Shown here in pieces: positions 37,028 to 45,044 of a stretch of DNA of 64,000 bases. Source of the DNA: Leisingera methylohalidivorans DSM 14336 (GTDB lineage Bacteria; Pseudomonadota; Alphaproteobacteria; Rhodobacterales; Rhodobacteraceae); assembly GCF_000511355.1 (NCBI RefSeq), contig NC_023135.1, positions 1,266,371 to 1,330,370 of the forward strand, read 5' to 3'. Each line of letters opens with the position of its first letter. Position 1 is the stretch's first letter. Position numbers and translations under genes: made by a program. A model generated the notes under the pieces. It worked only from the letters and a program-made list of their open reading frames with translations, did no database searches and had not been told where the DNA came from.

Positions 37028-37034
37028 ATTCCCC

Positions 37035-37063
37035 TTGCTCGCAAAATTCACATAATGTAAATG
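37035..37063 (+). promoter_or_regulatory. Predicted rightward early promoter (PR)
   Basis: TTGCTC, 17-base spacer ending CACATAATG, then TAAATG. Operator copy 4 overlaps the -10 box as at PL. A start of transcription near 37070 would make the Cro-like message almost leaderless. Confidence 0.55.
37047..37061. promoter_or_regulatory. Repressor operator copy 4
   Basis: TTCACAT-A-ATGTAAA, one mismatch; between the repressor and Cro-like genes. Confidence 0.7.
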
Positions 37064-37279
37064 TTCGATATGAATATCACCGAACACATCAGTGCAAACG
37101 GGCTTTCGCGTGAAAAGATCTGCCAAGAGGCGGGGATTTCCCGCGCCTTCCTCAGCCTGATCGAACGCAATGAGCGCAGCCCCGGGCCGCAGACTGTCGG
37201 GAGGCTGGCAAAGGCTCTCGGCGTCAGTGTCCGAGATCTGCGCCCGGATTTGGCTGGCCTCTTCGGGGATGCCGCCTAA
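37061..37279 (+). CDS. Cro-like XRE-family HTH protein
   Basis: 72 residues (68-69 if the ATG at 37070 is used): NITEHISANGLSREKICQEAGISRAFLSLIERNERSPG, a single HTH. Divergent from the S24 repressor with the operators between, the standard Cro position. Confidence 0.85.
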   Translation: MFDMNITEHISANGLSREKICQEAGISRAFLSLIERNERSPGPQTVGRLAKALGVSVRDLRPDLAGLFGDAA

Positions 37280-37362
37280 CCCCCTCTCTATGCCAATTCC
37301 CGCTTCCATAGCTACGATTTGGGGGCGGCTCCGCGAAACTCAAAGAAAACGAGGTTTCCCCC

Positions 37363-37815
37363 ATGCGTGACGTTATCAACGCTCAGATGGTTGCTCTGAT
37401 CGACAGCCCGGCGTTTGGCTGCCTCGATGCAGCGGCAGAAGCTATCCGCGCCAGAACCGGCCAGCCGGTGGGCAAGGGCACGCTTTCTCGTCGTCTGTCA
37501 GGGCAATGCGGCTGGCCGATTGATGAGGTTTGGGCCCTGGAGGATGCCGCAGGACGGCACCCGGTCACTCGGTACCGTATGCGGCGTATGAACCCTGACG
37601 AGAAGACGGCTGCGGGTTCGATCCTGTCGCAGGCTGGCGCCATCAGCAAGGAGGCAGGCGAGGCTGTATCTTCGATCCTCGCGGCAGAGCAGTCTGCTAG
37701 CGCCGCAGATTGGGCGGCAGCCGGTGTCGAAATTGACGAGGCCATCGACGTACTGCGCCGCGCTCGTGCTTGCGCGGAAGCGAAAGTGCTCGAGGGGCAG
37801 CATGAGCGCGCCTGA
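37363..37815 (+). CDS. CII-like phage regulator candidate
   Basis: 150 residues. The N-terminal half looks like a DNA-binding domain (LDAAAEAIRARTGQPVGKGTLSRRLSGQCGWPIDEVWALEDAAGR), the C-terminal half is helical (AGSILSQAGAISKEAGEAVSSILAAEQ). GAGG lies 8 bases before ATG 37363. Position after Cro fits a CII/regulatory role; direct homology to lambda CII is not claimed. Confidence 0.75.
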   Translation: MRDVINAQMVALIDSPAFGCLDAAAEAIRARTGQPVGKGTLSRRLSGQCGWPIDEVWALEDAAGRHPVTRYRMRRMNPDEKTAAGSILSQAGAISKEAGEAVSSILAAEQSASAADWAAAGVEIDEAIDVLRRARACAEAKVLEGQHERA

Positions 37816-37966
37816 CCCAATTATCACCGCCATCAACCGCCAGCGATCTTCCTGCTGCTTGTTCGCCCTGCGTATCCACATGCGCCGGGCTGGCAAGTGG
37901 TCCGGTGAACTGCACGGCCCGGCATTCGACGCCAAGACACAAGAGATTGAGGCGTACTGGAAATAA
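37802..37966 (+). CDS. Small phage protein (54 aa)
   Basis: MSAPDPIITAINRQRSSCC...EAYWK; overlaps the previous gene by 14 bases, with GAGGGG 4 bases before the ATG. Basic, no family recognised. Confidence 0.55.
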   Translation: MSAPDPIITAINRQRSSCCLFALRIHMRRAGKWSGELHGPAFDAKTQEIEAYWK

Positions 37967-38015
37967 GAGAGCAGTCCGCCGGAAGCGTTTCACCCTGCAA
38001 AAAGGAGAAGGCCCG

Positions 38016-38285
38016 ATGATGAAAGACCCGACCCACAAGAATATCAACGGTGATGACCTCTCAACCCGCATCGCTATGACGCGGCAGGGTCAATGCACCT
38101 GGGCAAGGCCGGAGCTGAAAGCGAAGTGCACAGCTTGCGCTCACTATCGCGATGGAAAGGTCACAAGAGGCAAAAGCAAGGGGTTCGGCTTCTGCTCGCA
38201 GGTGAAGGTGCACACCAAGAAGCAGGGCAAGCTTTTCGACGGCTCAGCGGCTTGGGCGTGCGGGCAATATGAAAGCGCTCATTGA
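38016..38285 (+). CDS. Cysteine-rich small phage protein
   Basis: 89 residues; cysteines spaced as C-TWARPELKAK-CTAC, FGFC and AWACGQYE suggest a zinc-binding knot. AAAGGAG precedes the ATG pair at 38016/38019. Function unknown. Confidence 0.7.
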   Translation: MMKDPTHKNINGDDLSTRIAMTRQGQCTWARPELKAKCTACAHYRDGKVTRGKSKGFGFCSQVKVHTKKQGKLFDGSAAWACGQYESAH

Positions 38286-38288
38286 GAC

Positions 38289-38675
38289 ATGACCACGCTG
38301 ATCCACCCAAACTCGTTCTGCGCCGCCGATGTCGCCAGCGCCTGTACACCGACAATAGGTGTACAGGTTGACCCGTTGGATGCGCTTTTCCTGCGCCTGA
38401 AGCGGCAGCAGGAGGCCGAGATAGCGGCGCAGGACCGAGAGGCAGAACGCCTAGCCGCCCTGATCGGCAGCAACGGTGGTCCGCCACTGGTGGAGCCGTT
38501 CGGCATTGATGCCCCTTGGTTCCAGTTTGCTGAGGCCGAGGAGGTCGAGCGCCTTGCCAAGCTGCATGTGCGGATCGAGCGCCGCAAGCTGATCCTCTCC
38601 GAGGACGTGGGGGAGCGGAAACTGATCATGAAGCGCTGCATTCGCCGGATGCGCCGGGCCGCGGGGAAAGGCTGA
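38289..38675 (+). CDS. Uncharacterised helical phage protein
   Basis: 128 residues; helical and charged (LRLKRQQEAEIAAQDREAERLAALIGSNGGPP, then VERLAKLHVRIERRK). Contains a perfect DNA inverted repeat near its start. Stop overlaps the next start by one base (TGATG). Confidence 0.65.
   Translation: MTTLIHPNSFCAADVASACTPTIGVQVDPLDALFLRLKRQQEAEIAAQDREAERLAALIGSNGGPPLVEPFGIDAPWFQFAEAEEVERLAKLHVRIERRKLILSEDVGERKLIMKRCIRRMRRAAGKG
38341..38367. repeat. Perfect 10-bp inverted repeat
   Basis: CCTGTACACC-gacaata-GGTGTACAGG inside the start of the 38289 gene. Either a protein-binding site (replication or regulation) or an RNA hairpin. Confidence 0.8.
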
Positions 38676-39202
38676 TGGGGAAGCGCAGTAGTTTCGAGCG
38701 CATCCCGCGCGACTTCTATCCGACCCCGCCAGAGGCCGTGGCGCCGTTGCTGGCGCATCTGCCCGACGGTTGGTGGAGCTATTGGGAGCCGTGCGCGGGC
38801 GACGGGGCGCTGATCGAGGCGCTTCCAGGCTTTTGCTACGCGGCCACCGACATTGAGCCGCGCGCTGATGGCATCAGGAAGCACGACGCCGCGCAGGGCG
38901 TCGACCCGATGTGTGTGTCTGGGTCTAACTTCATCGTCACGAACCCTCCGTGGGACCGCAAAGTCCTTCACCCCATGATTGCCCATTTTTCGGCCGTGCG
39001 TCCGACATGGCTGCTGTTCGATGCCGACTGGATGCACACCAAGCAAGCGGCGCCGTTCATGCCCTGGCTGCGCAAGGTGGTGTCCGTGGGGCGCGTCAAG
39101 TGGATCAAAGACAGCCCGCACACCGGCAAGGACAACTGCGCCTGGTATCTGTTCGATCAGCGCGGATCCGGTCCTACCGAATTCATCGGGAGGGCCGCCT
39201 GA
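38675..39202 (+). CDS. DNA adenine methyltransferase-like protein
   Basis: 175 residues: DFYPTPPEAV, SAM motif WEPCAGDGALIEAL, and catalytic motif IVTNPPW (NPPW class of N6-adenine methyltransferases). Short, so the target recognition region is minimal. Likely protects phage DNA from host restriction or regulates expression. Overlaps the rusA start by one base. Confidence 0.85.
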   Translation: MGKRSSFERIPRDFYPTPPEAVAPLLAHLPDGWWSYWEPCAGDGALIEALPGFCYAATDIEPRADGIRKHDAAQGVDPMCVSGSNFIVTNPPWDRKVLHPMIAHFSAVRPTWLLFDADWMHTKQAAPFMPWLRKVVSVGRVKWIKDSPHTGKDNCAWYLFDQRGSGPTEFIGRAA

Positions 39203-39558
39203 TGGGCAAGGTCATCAAGTTCCCCTGGCCGCCGAAAGGCCTCCAGCCGCACGCCAAGGGGCACTGGCGCCCCAAGGCTGCGGCGACCAAGGCTTACCGG
39301 CTGACGAGCGCTTGGCACGCCCAGCTGGCGCGCCTGCAGCCTGATCCGGGTGTGGTGCTGGATTTCACCTTCTGCCCGCCAAACCGCCTGCGGCGCGACC
39401 TGCAGAACATGCCCGGCCAGATGAAGCCGCTGATTGACGGCATCGCCGACGCAATGGGCGTGGATGACCACGGATTCCGCTGCCTCTGGCCGGTCGAATT
39501 CGGCCCGGTTGAGAAGGGCGGCGCTGTCTATGTCGAGATCAGAGGTGACGCACAATGA
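39202..39558 (+). CDS. rusA: RusA-type Holliday junction resolvase
   Basis: 118 residues. Signature RRDLQNMPGQMKPLIDGIADAMGVDDHGF with the paired aspartates expected for Mg binding, and LDFTFCPPNRL strand. Resolves branched DNA during phage replication and recombination. ATGA overlap with the next gene. Confidence 0.87.
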   Translation: MGKVIKFPWPPKGLQPHAKGHWRPKAAATKAYRLTSAWHAQLARLQPDPGVVLDFTFCPPNRLRRDLQNMPGQMKPLIDGIADAMGVDDHGFRCLWPVEFGPVEKGGAVYVEIRGDAQ

Positions 39559-40331
39559 GCATCCGCATCATGTCAGCCGTATTCGAGAGCGAGACACTGG
39601 GCGCCACAGAGCGACTTATTATGCTCGCCCTTGCGGATCACGCTGATGACGAGGGGCGCTGTTATCCGTCCATTCCTCGCTTGTGCCAGCGCACCGGCCT
39701 CGGAGAGCGGGCAGTTCAGACAAACATCAGGAAGCTCCAAGCGCAAGGTTATGTAGAGATTATCCCCGGTGCAGGCCGGAACGGATCAAACCTGTATTTC
39801 GTGCGCCCGACCCCCGCACCAGATGCACCCCCGCAGGAAATGCACCCCGCACCAGATGCACCCCCGCAGGAAATGCACCCCGCACCAGATGCACCACCCC
39901 CCCGCACGAAATGCACCTCTACCCCCGCACCAGATGCACCCAAACCGTCAGGAACCATCATTGAACCGTCAGTACCCCCTGTAGGTCCCCCGCCGAAAAA
40001 GCCGGGCAAGGCGCGCAGTCGAGGAACACGCTTGCCCGATGATTGGGTTCTGCCCCGGGGCTGGCGCGAATGGGCGATTTCCGAAGGCTGGGCTGAAAAC
40101 ACGATCAGGCTCGAAGCCGAAAAATTCCAGGACTATTGGCGCAGCGCGCCAGGCCAGAAGGGCGTCAAGCTGGACTGGCAAGCGACCTGGCGCAACTGGA
40201 TGCGCAATTCCAAGACACCAAAGCTCACCCCGATTTCAGGAGGCCACCATGAACCTTCCCGCCACCCCGACCGGCTTCAACGCGTTGTCACCGCAGCAGC
40301 AGCAGGAACATCGGGCCAAGATTGGGGTTAG
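39555..40331 (+). CDS. HTH replication-type protein with tandem proline repeats
   Basis: 258 residues. N-terminal winged HTH (LGATERLIMLALADHADDEGRCYPSI, LCQRTGLGERAVQTNIRKLQAQGYVEI) as in phage O-type initiators. A linker of repeated PAPDAPPQEMH units follows (about residues 86-135). The C-terminal DnaD-like part is LPRGWREWAISEGW, then FQDYWRSAPGQKGVKLDWQATWRNWMRN. Probably binds the phage origin and recruits the helicase loader. Confidence 0.82.
   Translation: MSIRIMSAVFESETLGATERLIMLALADHADDEGRCYPSIPRLCQRTGLGERAVQTNIRKLQAQGYVEIIPGAGRNGSNLYFVRPTPAPDAPPQEMHPAPDAPPQEMHPAPDAPPPRTKCTSTPAPDAPKPSGTIIEPSVPPVGPPPKKPGKARSRGTRLPDDWVLPRGWREWAISEGWAENTIRLEAEKFQDYWRSAPGQKGVKLDWQATWRNWMRNSKTPKLTPISGGHHEPSRHPDRLQRVVTAAAAGTSGQDWG
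39812..39940 (+). repeat. 33-bp tandem repeats in the replication-type gene
   Basis: Two exact 33-bp units and further diverged copies (third 33 bp on, a fourth after 45 bp) encode PAPDAPPQEMH-type units. The repeat number may vary between phages by slippage. Confidence 0.85.
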
Positions 40332-40680
40332 GGCCCAGGCAATTCTCGGCCAGTTCTGGCAGCACGCCGACACCCCGGACGCCGTGAAGGCGATCGAACT
40401 GGAAGGCTGGATGGACGTGCTCGAGAACTGTTCTCACAGCGAAATCCGGGCCGCCTGGCGCGACTACCAGACCGACCCCAAAAATCGCACCGCCAGCGGC
40501 CGCCTCGCCAAGCCTGACGCCGGCGCGATCCGCGCGGTCATTCTCCGCAAGCGGCCGAAGCCGAAGGTTGTGCCGAACCAGTCCGCTGAGCCGGAGGAGC
40601 CGCGCGTATCGGCGGAACGGGCCGAGGCGATTATGCGGGAGATCGGTTTCACGCCACGCCGGTTCGGAGGAGATCGCTGA
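40249..40680 (+). CDS. Uncharacterised protein after replication gene
   Basis: 143 residues from ATG 40249, with AGGAGG 5 bases upstream; overlaps the previous gene by 83 bases in another frame. Contains AIELEGWMDVLENCSHSEIRAAWRDYQTDPKNRTASGRLAKPDAGAIRAVIL, helical. Position suggests a helicase-loader-like or replication role, but no ATP-binding motif is seen. Confidence 0.72.
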   Translation: MNLPATPTGFNALSPQQQQEHRAKIGVRAQAILGQFWQHADTPDAVKAIELEGWMDVLENCSHSEIRAAWRDYQTDPKNRTASGRLAKPDAGAIRAVILRKRPKPKVVPNQSAEPEEPRVSAERAEAIMREIGFTPRRFGGDR

Positions 40681-40889
40681 TGGCCGAACCTTCAAGCAAG
40701 TACGACGCCACCAGGTTCGAGGTGCAATCCCAGCTCGAGCGGGAAGCAGAAGTCATCCTCGAGGAGATCATGCAGCGCACCCGCTGGCAGGCCGCGACGC
40801 GCGACAGGCTGGTCGAGGCTCCGGACAAGGTCGCCTCTGGCAAACCGCTGCGGAAACTCCGCCAGGGGCGGAAGTGGTGGCACGCATGA
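40680..40889 (+). CDS. Small phage protein (69 aa)
   Basis: MAEPSSKYDATRFEVQSQLE..., helical and charged; TGATG overlap with the preceding gene and ATGA overlap with the next, so clearly part of the operon. Confidence 0.65.
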   Translation: MAEPSSKYDATRFEVQSQLEREAEVILEEIMQRTRWQAATRDRLVEAPDKVASGKPLRKLRQGRKWWHA

Positions 40890-41089
40890 AGGCGAAGCTG
40901 GCCACACTTCGCAGTCAGGTCGAAACGCAGGCCGAGACGATCAAGGCGCTGTGGGTCGAGCGGGCGCAGCTGCGCAAGAAGATCGAGCGCCTCCAGGCAG
41001 CACTGGAGGCCGAACAGAACAGGAAGCCGACACCTGAAGAGGTGGCGGAGGCAATTTTCGTAGGAGGCAATTTTGGGCAAGGGCAGTGA
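40886..41089 (+). CDS. Small coiled-coil phage protein
   Basis: 67 residues: KAKLATLRSQVETQAETIKALWV then a leucine-rich heptad region to LQAALEAEQNR. Starts in ATGA overlap at 40886. No family recognised. Confidence 0.65.
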   Translation: MKAKLATLRSQVETQAETIKALWVERAQLRKKIERLQAALEAEQNRKPTPEEVAEAIFVGGNFGQGQ

Positions 41090-41711
41090 AACGAGGGCGC
41101 GGGCGCGCAAGCTTGAGGCGCGGCGGGCGCTTCCTGGGCTGGCGCCGGTACCGCGCCGGGAGCGGGACGGGAACTCAACCCGTTCGAAAAGAACGGCGGA
41201 GGTCAAGGCCGAGGCGGCGGCGGACGTCGCGGGCCTCAAGGTGAGGGCGCGGCAGATGGGCGCCGACCCGAACGACCTGCCGGCGATGAGGGCGCAGGCA
41301 CTCGGTGAGGCGGCGGGGCAGGCGATCTACATGCGCCATAGTGGGGCGGAGGCGGCGAAGCTCTGGGATATCTACGCCGGCCTCACTGCAGCCGAGGCGC
41401 GCTATGCCAAGATCGTGCTGGGCGTCCCGATACATGCCAGGGTGGCGAAGGTCGAGTTTCTTCCCGAACGCCTGGAAACCTGCGCCGATGATGACCTCGA
41501 CCTCCGCAGCGAGGAAGAGAAGCACCGCGACGCTGTCAACGCGTGGATGCGGTGGCGTGGATACGTCCAGAACCTTTCGGCGCACCACCAGTCCGCCATC
41601 TTCGCCGTGGTCCGCGGCAGGAAGGATCCGGTCCGAGAGGCAGCTCTGACGCCCGCCGGAAAAAGATTCCTCGATGCCTTGAAATTGCTCGCTGAGGTTG
41701 TTGACAAATAA
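41073..41711 (+). CDS. Uncharacterised phage protein with TTG start
   Basis: 212 residues. TTG at 41073 is preceded by GGAGG, and no ATG keeps the basic N-terminus (GKGSETRARARKLEARR). Later parts include LWDIYAGLTAAEARYAKIVLGVPIHARVAKVEFLPE and AWMRWRGYVQNLSAHHQSAIFAVV. Position before packaging genes suggests a late-control factor, but no evidence for function. Confidence 0.7.
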   Translation: MGKGSETRARARKLEARRALPGLAPVPRRERDGNSTRSKRTAEVKAEAAADVAGLKVRARQMGADPNDLPAMRAQALGEAAGQAIYMRHSGAEAAKLWDIYAGLTAAEARYAKIVLGVPIHARVAKVEFLPERLETCADDDLDLRSEEEKHRDAVNAWMRWRGYVQNLSAHHQSAIFAVVRGRKDPVREAALTPAGKRFLDALKLLAEVVDK

Positions 41712-41798
41712 CGGAATTGCCGGTTTTATAGTATCGCGGGCGACTTGTGGGGGAACCATTGGTCGCCCTTATTGTGCGCGGGCATTCCTGTTCTGCGC

Positions 41799-42365
41799 TT
41801 ACCCAAATTGCGAACAGTGAGGCAGGATCTTCGCGTAGTTCGATGGCGTGTCAATGGACAGGCTCTTGACCGCGACTTTGAAGAAAGGGCCGTCATCAAT
41901 CTCCTTGTAGGCGTTGATGGCAACCTTCCGCGCAGCTTTGGCCTCGGCTTGAGCGAAGGCATCGTAGTCACCCTTGTAATGGCGCAGCATCGCTTCGGTG
42001 TGTTTCTGGAGGATCTTCTCGCAAGCCGATTTCATGTTCTTCACGCCTTTGATGCAGATTTTTTGATGCTCCTCTTCGTGAACTTTCACGAGGGAAAAGC
42101 ACTTTGATTTCTTGTCGATAGCTTTGCTCAGGTAGATGAGGCCGGTGTAACGGATGGAGAGGGTTACAGATGAAAGCCCAACGGCTTTCTTGGTCTTCCT
42201 GTCCATATTCCATTCGAAACTGGCGTTCATTAATTTCAGGTCAGGTGAGTGCTTTCCGAAAAGAACGCCTTTCTTCCCGCTCTTCATCTTTTGCAGTTTG
42301 GCATGATCAATGATTGTGATCTTCGCTTTGGTCTGAATGTCGGTGTCGATAATGTACTTGGTCAT
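41799..42365 (-). CDS. HEEEH putative metallopeptidase (DUF922-like), moron candidate
   Basis: 188 residues, encoded against the surrounding late genes. HEEEH at 96-100 in VKVHEEEHQKICIKG fits a zinc HExxH motif and the general DUF922 pattern. It is lysine and isoleucine rich with more AT-rich codons than its neighbours. No signal peptide. Reverse orientation and composition suggest a gene expressed in the lysogen, perhaps affecting the host. Family assignment is tentative. Confidence 0.75.
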   Translation of the reverse strand: MTKYIIDTDIQTKAKITIIDHAKLQKMKSGKKGVLFGKHSPDLKLMNASFEWNMDRKTKKAVGLSSVTLSIRYTGLIYLSKAIDKKSKCFSLVKVHEEEHQKICIKGVKNMKSACEKILQKHTEAMLRHYKGDYDAFAQAEAKAARKVAINAYKEIDDGPFFKVAVKSLSIDTPSNYAKILPHCSQFG

Positions 42366-42512
42366 AGCTATCGGGCGCTCCGGGTTCGAGGTGCATTGAG
42401 GCCGGTATGAATTTGCACCGAATGGTAGGTGATATCTGGCTGCTCAAGCTGCCAACCTGACTTTCCACAAAACCTGCAGTTGAAATTTTAGTCCTGATGG
42501 AGGGGTCTGGCA

Positions 42513-43130
42513 ATGGCACAAGATCTGGCCCCATTGCCGAACTCCATGGAAGACGGTGCGCATCCGGGCTGGTTCGAGCCATCGCCGGAGCTGGAAGCCT
42601 GGGCCTTCGGGACCTTCATCGACGAGGGCGCCACACTGGAGAACCCCGACCACGCGCACCTCCGCATGGCCTGCATCGGCTTCCTCTGGACGAATGTCGC
42701 CAACAGTAAGAAAGGCCGCATGGTCATCGGCACCGCGGAAAAGGGACAGCCCCAGGGCGCCCTGGGCAAATGGGCCCGTGCCCGGGCAGAGCTGCAGGTC
42801 CGCCAGTGGTTCACCGAGGTGCCGGACTTCATCATCACGATCAGCGCGCCCTGGTGGCTGCAGGCCGGAGATGCCGAGCGCTGCGCTCTGATCGAACACG
42901 AGCTGTATCACTGCGCCCAAGACAAGGACGCATTCGGCACGCCCAAGTTCAGCAAATCCACAGGGATGCCCGTCTATGTGATGCGCGGTCACGACGTGGA
43001 GGACTTCGTGGGTGTGGTTCGCCGCTACGGGGCGGAGGCAACCCAGGTGCAGGAACTGGTGGACGCAGCCAATGCCGGTCCCGAGATCGCGGCGGCCAGC
43101 ATCGCCCACGCCTGCGGCAACTGCGCCTGA
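42513..43130 (+). CDS. Phage putative metallopeptidase
   Basis: 205 residues. HExxH motif EHELYHCAQ (His129, Glu130, His133) in the pattern of the phage metallopeptidase family found beside terminase genes; FSKSTGMPVYVMRGHDVEDFVGVVRRYG follows. GGAGGGG precedes ATG 42513. Role unknown, perhaps capsid or host-protein cleavage. Confidence 0.8.
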   Translation: MAQDLAPLPNSMEDGAHPGWFEPSPELEAWAFGTFIDEGATLENPDHAHLRMACIGFLWTNVANSKKGRMVIGTAEKGQPQGALGKWARARAELQVRQWFTEVPDFIITISAPWWLQAGDAERCALIEHELYHCAQDKDAFGTPKFSKSTGMPVYVMRGHDVEDFVGVVRRYGAEATQVQELVDAANAGPEIAAASIAHACGNCA

Positions 43131-43168
43131 GTCGCGCCGGAAGTCCTTGATGGAGCCTTGATAGAACT

Positions 43169-43636
43169 ATGGCGAACAGCAAGCTCACTAATGAGCAGAA
43201 AACCTATGCTGTGCAGGCGCTGGCGTGCTTTGACAGCCCGAGCACCGTAGCGAAGGCGCTCAAGGAAGATTTCGGGGTGCAGATCACGCCCCAGGCAATC
43301 GAGTGCTACGACCCGAATAAGCGGGCAGGGCGCGACCTGGCGCAGAAGTGGCGAGCGATCTTCGAAGAGACACGCAAGGCCTTCCTGGAGGACACCAGCC
43401 AGATCGGGATCAGCCACCGGGCGGTGCGGCTTCGCACCCTGCAGCGGATGGCGGAAAAGGCCGAGACCATGGGGAACATGATGCTGGCCAAGGATCTGCT
43501 GGAGCAGGCGGCGAAGGAAGTGGGCAACGCCTACACCAACCGCCGGGAACTCGCAGGCCCAGGTGGCGGGCCAGTGCAGGTAAGGACATTGGCTGATTTT
43601 TATGGCGGGGCAAGCGGAGAAGACGGCGACACTTAA
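43169..43636 (+). CDS. Terminase small subunit-like (DUF2280)
   Basis: 155 residues: LTNEQKTYAVQALACFDSPSTVAKALKEDFGVQITPQAIECYDPNKRAGRDL, an HTH-like region typical of DUF2280, then EETRKAFLEDTSQIGISHRAVRLRTLQRMAEKAE. Recognises phage DNA for packaging. Overlaps the large terminase start by 35 bases. Confidence 0.85.
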   Translation: MANSKLTNEQKTYAVQALACFDSPSTVAKALKEDFGVQITPQAIECYDPNKRAGRDLAQKWRAIFEETRKAFLEDTSQIGISHRAVRLRTLQRMAEKAETMGNMMLAKDLLEQAAKEVGNAYTNRRELAGPGGGPVQVRTLADFYGGASGEDGDT

Positions 43637-45044
43637 TCCAGTCCTCCGGGATTTCTGGCTGACCCCGGCAAGAAACAGGGTTCTCTACGGCGGCAGGTCC
43701 AGCTCGAAGTCATGGGACGCGGCGGGGTTCGCCATCTTCCTTGCAACGCAGTGCAAGATCAGGGTGCTGTGCGCACGGCAGTTTCAGAACAAGATCAGCG
43801 AGAGCGTGTACACGCTGCTCAAGATCCAGATTGAACGGTTCGGGCTCAAGGATGAGTTCGACATCCAGAAGAACACGATCATCCACAAAACCACAGGGGC
43901 CGAGTTCCTGTTCTACGGCCTGTGGCGGCACATTGACGAAATCAAGTCTCTCGAAAGCATCGATATCTGCTGGCTCGAAGAGGCGCACAACTTGACTTCC
44001 ACCCAGTGGGAGATCCTGGAGCCGACACTGCGGGGCGAGGGCTCGCAATTCTGGATCATCTTCAACCCGCGCCTGGTGACCGACTTCGTTTACCGGACGT
44101 TTGTCCGCAGCACGCCTTCGAAGACAATCAAAGGCAAGATACAGGGTGAGGTCGGCGCCACCATCAAGCGTCACATCAACTTCGATGAAAACCCGTTCCT
44201 GTCATCCACCATCCTCAAGGTGATCGACCGGAAACGGGCGGAGGACGAGGAAGAGTTCCGCCACATCTACGGCGGCGAGCCGCGGGAAGATGGCGACGCC
44301 GTAGTCATCAAGCGCTCCTGGGTTCTGGCGGCCATCGATGCGCACAAGAAGCTGGGGTTGGAACCCGAAGGGGCAAAGCGGGTCGGCTTCGATGTGGCTG
44401 ACGACGGCAACGACAAATGCGCCTCGGTTGCCTTCCATGGGTGGGTGGCGACCGGGATAGATGAGTGGGCGGCAAAAGAGGACGAGCTGCTCAAATCGGC
44501 CGGCCGGGTCCATGCAGTTGCCCGGCGCCTTGGTGCCAGTATCGACTATGACAGCATCGGCGTCGGTGCCTTCGCAGGTGGCCACTTCAAAGCGCTCAAT
44601 GAAGAGTTCGACATTGAGCTGGAATATCACAAATTCAACGCTGGCGATGGGGTTCTAAATCCTGATGACCAGATCGACCCGAACGACCCCAATTCCCCGC
44701 TGAACAAGGATTTCTACGCCAACCTCAAGGCCCAGGCCTGGTGGGAGCTGGCAAAGCGGTTCCGCAATACCTTCAACGCAGTCACCAAGGGCATCATGAG
44801 CCCGGTTGATGAGATGATTTCCATCTCCAGCGAATGTGAGCACGTCGATCAGCTGATTGATGAGCTCGCCACCCCGCTGCGGGACTTCGATAACGCGGGC
44901 AAATCAAAAGTCGAAAGCAAGAAAGACCTGGCGAAGCGGGATGTGCCGTCGCCGAACCTCGCAGATGCATTCGTTGCAGGCACCGCTCCTCGTGAGGCGG
45001 CGCCGCAGGTGCAGATGCTCCTGACGAAAAGGCACCGCAGATGA
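43602..45044 (+). CDS. terL: Terminase large subunit
   Basis: 480 residues. Walker A GGRSSSKS at 30-37, Walker B DICWLEEAH at 121-128, and the RNase-H-like nuclease domain with VGFDVADDGNDK, LGASIDYDSIGVGA and SPNLADAFVAG. Motor and nuclease for DNA packaging (PBSX-type). ATGA overlap with the portal gene. Confidence 0.95.
   Translation: MAGQAEKTATLNPVLRDFWLTPARNRVLYGGRSSSKSWDAAGFAIFLATQCKIRVLCARQFQNKISESVYTLLKIQIERFGLKDEFDIQKNTIIHKTTGAEFLFYGLWRHIDEIKSLESIDICWLEEAHNLTSTQWEILEPTLRGEGSQFWIIFNPRLVTDFVYRTFVRSTPSKTIKGKIQGEVGATIKRHINFDENPFLSSTILKVIDRKRAEDEEEFRHIYGGEPREDGDAVVIKRSWVLAAIDAHKKLGLEPEGAKRVGFDVADDGNDKCASVAFHGWVATGIDEWAAKEDELLKSAGRVHAVARRLGASIDYDSIGVGAFAGGHFKALNEEFDIELEYHKFNAGDGVLNPDDQIDPNDPNSPLNKDFYANLKAQAWWELAKRFRNTFNAVTKGIMSPVDEMISISSECEHVDQLIDELATPLRDFDNAGKSKVESKKDLAKRDVPSPNLADAFVAGTAPREAAPQVQMLLTKRHRR

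Noticed and set aside
39812..39940. Short direct repeats, possible CRISPR
   Set aside because: Units are contiguous in a coding frame with no spacers and encode a proline-rich linker.
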